Source: Dunaliella salina
Lineage: Eukaryota > Chlorophyta > Chlorophyceae > Chlamydomonadales > Dunaliellaceae
Direction: 5' to 3'
Assembly: GCA_002284615.2 (NCBI GenBank)
Contig: MU069718.1
Coordinates: 145,779-156,944, forward strand
Length of the DNA stretch: 11,166 nucleotides
Made by a program: the position numbers and the translations under genes. Positions 7,365 to 11,166 of this stretch are shown here, piece after piece; positions within the stretch are counted from its first letter, which is position 1, and the number at the start of each line of letters is the position of its first letter. Under the pieces are notes generated by a model that was given only the letters and a program-made list of their open reading frames with translations, was not told the origin of the DNA and did not search any database.

Positions 7365-8572
7365 CAGCTGAGGATGTGCCGGCGCTGCGCAGCGCGGAAG
7401 CCCCGGCGGCAGCAGCTCCGCCACCAGCTGCAGCAGCAGCAGCCTTGGAGGCGTTGCCTGTGTCAATTGTGTTGGCAGAGGGCAAGGTCAGGAGTCAAGA
7501 GGGGGATAACACAGCGTGGAGGCCTTGGCAGCAACAGCTCCGCTGCCAGCTGCAGCAGCGGTAGCCTTGGAGGCGTCGCCTGTGTCAAGTTGTGTCGGCA
7601 TACGGAGAGGTTGTGAGTTGAGGTGAGGGATAACTTAAAGCAGAGGCCCCAGCGGCAACAGCTCCGCCACCAGCTGCAGCAGCAGCAGTTTTGGAGGCGC
7701 TGCCTGGGTCAATTGCGCTGACATAGGGAGAGGCTATGAGTAAAGGTGAGGGAGAACACAGTGCGGAGGCCCTGGCAGCAACAGCTCCGCCACCAGCTGC
7801 AGCAGCGGTAGCCTTGGAGGCGTCGCCTGTGTCAAGTTGTGTCGGCATAGGGAGAGGTTGTGAGTCGAGGAGAGGTATAACTCAAAGCAGAGGCCCCAGC
7901 GGCAACAGCTCCGCCACCAGCTGCAGCAGCGGCAGCTTTGGAGGCGCTGCCTGGGTCAATTGCGCTGGCGTAGGGAGGGGCTATGAGTAAAGGTGAGGGA
8001 GAACACAGTGCGGAGGCCCTGGGCAGCGACAGCTCCGCCACCAGCTGCAGCAGCGGCAGGCTTGGAAGCGTTGCCTGTGTCAAGTTGTGTTGGCAAAGGG
8101 AGAACTTATGGGTAAAGGGGAGGGATAACACAGCATGGATGCCCCGGAGGCAGCAGCTCCGCCACTAGCTGCAGCAGTGGCAGCCTTGGAGACGTTATCT
8201 TTGTCAAATTGTGTCGGCAAAGGGAGAGATTAAGAGTCATGCAGCTGTAGCAATGACAGCCTTGGAGGCATTACCTGTGTCAACCGTGCTGGCAAAGAGA
8301 GAAGATATGAGGATAGAGATAACACAGGGTGGCCCTAGCGGCATCAGCTCCAACACCAGCTGCAGCAGCAGCAGCAGCCTTGGAGGCATTGCCTGGGTCA
8401 ATTGCGCTGGCATAGGGAGAGGCTCTGAGTAAAGGAGAGGGAGAGCAAGGTGTTGACGCCCTGGCAGCAACAGCTCCACCACCAGCTGCAGCAGCAGCAG
8501 CTTTGGAGGCGTTGCCTGCGTCCATTGTGTTGGCAAAGGGAAAGGTTTTGAGTTAAGGCTACGGGTGACAGA
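7365..8572. repeat. ~124-bp GCAGCAG-rich minisatellite with a 247-bp higher-order period
   Basis: Ten units are marked by CAGCTGCAGCAG (or a close variant) at 7425, 7547, 7671, 7794, 7918, 8042, 8166, 8242, 8357 and 8483. Most steps are 122-126 bases; the unit before 8242 has lost about 48 bases. Each unit carries GCAACAGCTCCGCCACCAGC, CTTGGAGGCGTTGCCTGTGT and a GGGAGAGG-rich spacer. Two subtypes alternate in the centre: one with GTCAAGTTGTGTCGGCAT (after 7547 and 7794, a variant after 8042), the other with GGGTCAATTGCGCTG (after 7671 and 7918). The dimer 7547-7793 differs from 7794-8041 at only about 13 positions by eye. The unit is not a multiple of three, so the Ala/Gln/Ser-rich open frames here are artefacts. 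Confidence 0.95.
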
Positions 8573-8769
8573 GTCAAGTTGGGCAAGCCGCACAACACCT
8601 TAAACAGAAGTGGGGGCAAGCTGCACTCGCAAGGAGCACAGCCCCTCGCATACCATTTCATTGCTCCCTCGTAAAAGTTGCCTCTTCTTCACCTTTCCTC
8701 AGGTCTCATCGTGCCTACTGTAGGTCATTTGAGCAACAGGGAGCATGTATGATCTGAGCTCTTAGTCAC
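8573..8769. other. Unassigned spacer
   Basis: A short spacer with a weak repeat of GGGCAAGC(C/T)GCAC near 8580 and 8615. No coding signal was seen. Confidence 0.4.
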
Positions 8770-8903
8770 GCCAGAGCCAGCAAAGACGGAACTGAGCCTT
8801 GCCAGTGCTTGCCGGCAGCTTGCAAGACAGCTTGCAAGAGAGCCGGTAAGACAGCCTACAAAGAAGGAAGTCTAGCCAGAGCCTGCAAGGATGGAACTCA
8901 CCA
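8770..8903. repeat. 12-bp repeat cluster bracketed by a ~28-bp direct repeat
   Basis: Four 12-bp units run from 8817 to 8864: AGCTTGCAAGAC, AGCTTGCAAGAG, AGCCGGTAAGAC, AGCCTACAAAGA. They sit between two copies of a sequence beginning GCCAGAGCC and ending GGAACT (8770 and 8875, 105 bases apart). Confidence 0.8.
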
Positions 8904-8921
8904 TGGATTACTCCGCACTTG

Positions 8922-8923
<2 letters not shown>

Positions 8924-8973
<50 letters not shown>
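8924..8973. repeat. (AC)25 dinucleotide microsatellite
   Basis: A perfect AC run of about 25 units. It creates a false His-Thr frame on one strand and a Cys-Val frame on the other. Confidence 0.98.
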
Positions 8974-8975
<2 letters not shown>

Positions 8976-9032
8976 CCATCACTTACAAGGCATGACTCAG
9001 ACTGCAGGCAGTCTATGACCCAAAAACAGACA

Positions 9033-9340
9033 CAGTGGCGGCACCGCTGCCATCTTCACAGGCCGCTGCAACAGAACTTACCGCTGCGAAAGAACTCACT
9101 GCTGCGACAGAACTCACAAGGTCCAGGCATGGCTCCGCAATTGGCTAACACCACAGGCACAGCGATAACACCCCTGTAACCTTACACGCACAGGCCGCTG
9201 CACCGGGACTCATTGCTGCGACAGAACTTTATTCTTCAACGGAGCTCACTGCTGCGACGGAGCTCACCAGGCAGGACGCCGCAGTCGGCAACCATCACAG
9301 GCACGGCAGTAGCACCGCTGCGATCTCCACAGGCCTCCAT
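9033..9340. repeat. 18-bp tandem repeats embedded in larger duplicated blocks
   Basis: GCTGC recurs at exact 18-base steps in two clusters, 9065/9083/9101 and 9197/9215/9233/9251, with units like GCTGCGACAGAACTCACT (the 9233 unit has lost the GCTGC core). The clusters are separated and bordered by a longer related spacer containing GGCAACCATCACAGGCAC or GGCTAACACCACAGGCAC and ending in CACAGGCC. Thus the 18-bp arrays are themselves parts of an approximately 130-150-bp larger repeat. Confidence 0.85.
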
Positions 9341-9510
9341 GGCCTTCACCACACTGTAGCCATCCACAACCTGCAGGTCAATGACCAATATGAAGAACAC
9401 AGAGTCAAGCCTTTTGACGGATGGCTTCTTGCTGTTTCAATCTGTAAAAAGAAGCACAGAGTATTGCGTGCTCTCCTTTAGCGCGTGGGAGCCCGCAGAG
9501 CGGTTGCGCC

Positions 9511-10095
9511 GTTCAGCGTGTGATGCATGGGGCTGGAGCAGTCATGTGCGGCTCAGTGTGTGGAACGTGGAAAAGCTGTCATGCAGCTTGGACAGATGAA
9601 GTCATTCAGTGAAGTTTGAGTATGATGGAAAATCGAAAGATGTGGTTGTCAGTGTATGACACATGGAGCAATTGTGCGTTTCAGAACATGGGGCATGGAG
9701 CAGGAGTGTGCTGCTCCGTGCGTGACACATGGAATGCTGTTCAGCGTGTGTGATCCATGAAGCAGTGTGCTCTCCAGTGCACAATGCATGGACCATTGTG
9801 CTGTTCAGCATGTGTGGTCCATGGAGCGTTATGCTGTTACAGCATGTGTGATCTATGGAGCGTTATGCTGTTACAGCATGTGTGGTCCATGGAGCGTTAT
9901 GCTGTTACAGCATGTGTGATCCATGGAGCGTTATGCTGTTACAGCATGTGTGATCCATGGAGCGTTATGCTGTCACAGCGTGTTACCCATGGAGGGTTGT
10001 ACTCTTTTAGGCATGACCAGTGCGCTGGTCCGCGGGTTCCTTGTTGAAGAGCACCATGCTCAATTGTGTTGTTCAGCGTGTGATCCATGGTGCAT
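9511..10095. repeat. 34-bp minisatellite with a homogeneous core and degenerate flanks
   Basis: Five near-identical 34-bp units start at 9806, 9840, 9874, 9908 and 9942. Each begins CAGCATGTGTG(A/G)TC and contains CATGGAGCGTTATGCTGTTA. Outside the core, variants with CAGYRTGTG, ATGGAGC or CCATGG remnants and irregular lengths (about 25-38 bases) extend left to about 9511 and right to about 10095. Because 34 is not a multiple of three, successive units are read in all three frames; the Cys/His-rich open frames at 9757-10138 are therefore not genes. Confidence 0.92.
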
Positions 10096-10408
10096 GGACG
10101 ACCCTCAGGGGGCATCTTGTCTCGGCAAAACCTTTTGACAGAGCGAGAGCGTCGAGGTATCATCATCGAAAATATGTGTGCAGCCCAAAAGAGGAGCAGG
10201 AGCTATCCATGAGGAGAAAATGTCTGGAGCAAGACTTGGACGGAGGATTCACCAGGGGAAAAGAACCTTACCTTTGGCCAACGTCTTGGCGCTTCATTCA
10301 TGAGACTGGTATTACATTACAAGAAAAGAGATGACTATCATAGGTGATGCCATGGCATTGACCTCTCCAGAGCCATTTTGTAGAGGTATTAAATTGTTCA
10401 TCCAGATA
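10096..10408. other. Unassigned sequence
   Basis: An open frame continues to 10334 (MRRKCLEQDL near 10208, PYLWPTSWRF near 10270) but begins inside minisatellite sequence and shows no recognisable family. I see no RNA gene or promoter. Confidence 0.4.
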
Positions 10409-10493
10409 AGGGTTTAGGGTTTAGGGTTTTAGGGTTTAGGGTTTTAGGGTTTAGGTTTCTAGGGTTCAGGTTTAGGGTTTTAGGGTTAAGGGT
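10409..10493 (+). repeat. Interstitial telomere-type repeat, mixed TTTAGGG and TTTTAGGG
   Basis: About eleven telomere-like units lie in one orientation, G-rich strand on the plus strand. Exact TTTAGGG occurs about four times and exact TTTTAGGG three times, interleaved. Decayed forms (TTTAGG, TTCAGG, TTAAGGG, TTTCTAGGG) cluster in the second half. TTTAGGG is the standard telomere unit of most plants and green algae; TTTTAGGG is the Chlamydomonas type. Non-telomeric DNA follows for at least 670 bases, so the tract is interstitial within this window. Confidence 0.93.
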
Positions 10494-10783
10494 TCAGACT
10501 GCCATTCCTTGAATCCAGATCCTTGCACTTCTGGGCATCCCTGGATATCCCTGAACTGGACCTTCAACAGTGGCATCCTTAGATTGCTTTTGATTGCATG
10601 AGTGCAAATTGCAAGTCAATTCTATCGGACGTGCATTGCTTAAAGAAACCAACCCCCCTCATAAAGGGTCAACACCACCAATCTGACAGTAGGTGCAAAA
10701 AGAAAAAGAATGGAAGCATAATGGAATGATGTCCATGCTGTTCGTCTCAAAGATTTAAGCGAGCACTGGCCAGCGGGCCCTAA
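10494..10783. other. Unassigned sequence
   Basis: Nothing recognised. Part of a 120-codon minus-strand open frame (10640-11002) lies here, but it shows no domain and spans the duplicated segment to the right. Confidence 0.4.
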
Positions 10784-10930
10784 CAAAGTTTCACATGGCG
10801 AAGGGGAATGGTAAACATGAACTCGTCTGTCCAAACATGGCATACTATTCCTTCTTGACAAAGTTTCACATGGCAAGGGGAGCAACACGTACAAACTTGC
10901 CTGCCCGAACACGACGTGCTTCCCGTTCAG
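10784..10930. repeat. ~75-bp diverged tandem duplication
   Basis: CAAAGTTTCACATGGC occurs at 10784 and 10859. Both copies continue with AAGGGGA, a variable stretch, then a related segment (AACTCGTCTGTCCAAACATGG against AACTTGCCTGCCCGAACACG). The first 15 bases are identical and the remainder drifts, consistent with an old duplication. Confidence 0.75.
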
Positions 10931-11166
10931 CCACCCAGTCTCAATGGTGCACAAGAAAAACTGCAAGCACAAGCAGATGCAGGGCGCATGGTTGGAGCAC
11001 ATATGTCTTGCAACATCATAAAGTCCGCAAGGAGAACATGATGTGAGCCAAAAAATCTTTGAAGCAAGAAGTCAAATCAGTGCTCCAAAAATGGATCAAT
11101 GGGCACGTGGACTGAGGTTCATCTTGAGTGCTGTGAGTGTTGGCAACAGCAGTTGTGAGTTTACTG
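10931..11166. other. Unassigned sequence to window end
   Basis: No gene, RNA or repeat was recognised with confidence. Confidence 0.4.

Noticed and set aside
7253..8593. Several Ala/Gln/Ser-rich open frames of 60-118 codons on both strands.
   Set aside because: They are translations of a ~124-bp minisatellite whose period is not a multiple of three. The same DNA is open in several frames, and no start or domain is conserved.
8762..9179. Open frames reading through the AC repeat (poly His-Thr and poly Cys-Val).
   Set aside because: They are artefacts of the (AC)25 microsatellite and the adjacent 12-bp and 18-bp repeats.
502..10095. CRISPR-like arrays, because several short direct repeats are regularly spaced.
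   Set aside because: The repeats are contiguous or have related spacers, the context is eukaryotic retrotransposons, and no cas-like gene is present.
9757..10166. Cys-rich repeated open frames on both strands.
   Set aside because: They are produced by the 34-bp minisatellite read successively in three frames.
10640..11046. A 120-codon minus-strand frame with LPLPCETL and PSPCETLL repeats, and an overlapping plus-strand frame.
   Set aside because: The internal peptide repeat reflects the 75-bp DNA duplication (a multiple of three), and no family is recognisable. It remains possible but unsupported.

Overview
This window looks like repeat-rich nuclear DNA of a green alga or plant relative. 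I see no intact single-copy host gene. Two things point to that lineage. First, there is an interstitial tract of TTTAGGG and TTTTAGGG telomere-type repeats (10409-10493). Second, the dominant mobile elements are non-LTR retrotransposons (LINEs) in which RNase H, a CCHC knuckle and a restriction-like endonuclease (RLE) follow one another, a combination reported for Dualen/RandI elements of chlorophytes. A chlamydomonadalean alga of moderate GC (Dunaliella-like) would fit, but this is inference and not a species call.

Left half (1-6470): after a (TCTTT)n microsatellite and a short 26-bp repeat come four LINE relics. (a) About 650-1740, minus strand: RNase H plus CCHC knuckle of a Dualen/RandI-like element. 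(b) 2362-2938, plus strand: the RLE C-terminus of a related but different family, visible only when reading frames without ATG. (c) 2941-5886, plus strand: reverse transcriptase plus C-terminal CCHC region of a second, L1-like LINE type. (d) 6264-6470, plus strand: a possible small fragment of the region after the RT. Relic (c) is split by a nested 1.2-kb insertion (3539-4749, minus strand) of a 5'-truncated element of the same family as relic (a). It is flanked by a 5-bp direct repeat, catgt. Removing the insertion and one repeat copy puts the RT frame back in register exactly, so the order of events can be read directly: the L1-like element came first and the RLE element later.

Right half (6465-11166): a mosaic of unrelated tandem repeats. 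These are a diverged ~200-bp duplication, a ~124-bp minisatellite with a 247-bp higher-order period (7365-8572), a 12-bp repeat, (AC)25, 18-bp repeats embedded in larger blocks, a 34-bp minisatellite with a homogeneous core, the telomere-like tract, and a ~75-bp duplication. The open frames across these arrays are by-products of repeats whose unit length is not a multiple of three. The organisation resembles subtelomeric or pericentromeric DNA. No RNA gene, CRISPR array or bacterial-type regulatory site was recognised. All domain calls are from reading translated frames by eye; no database search was possible.
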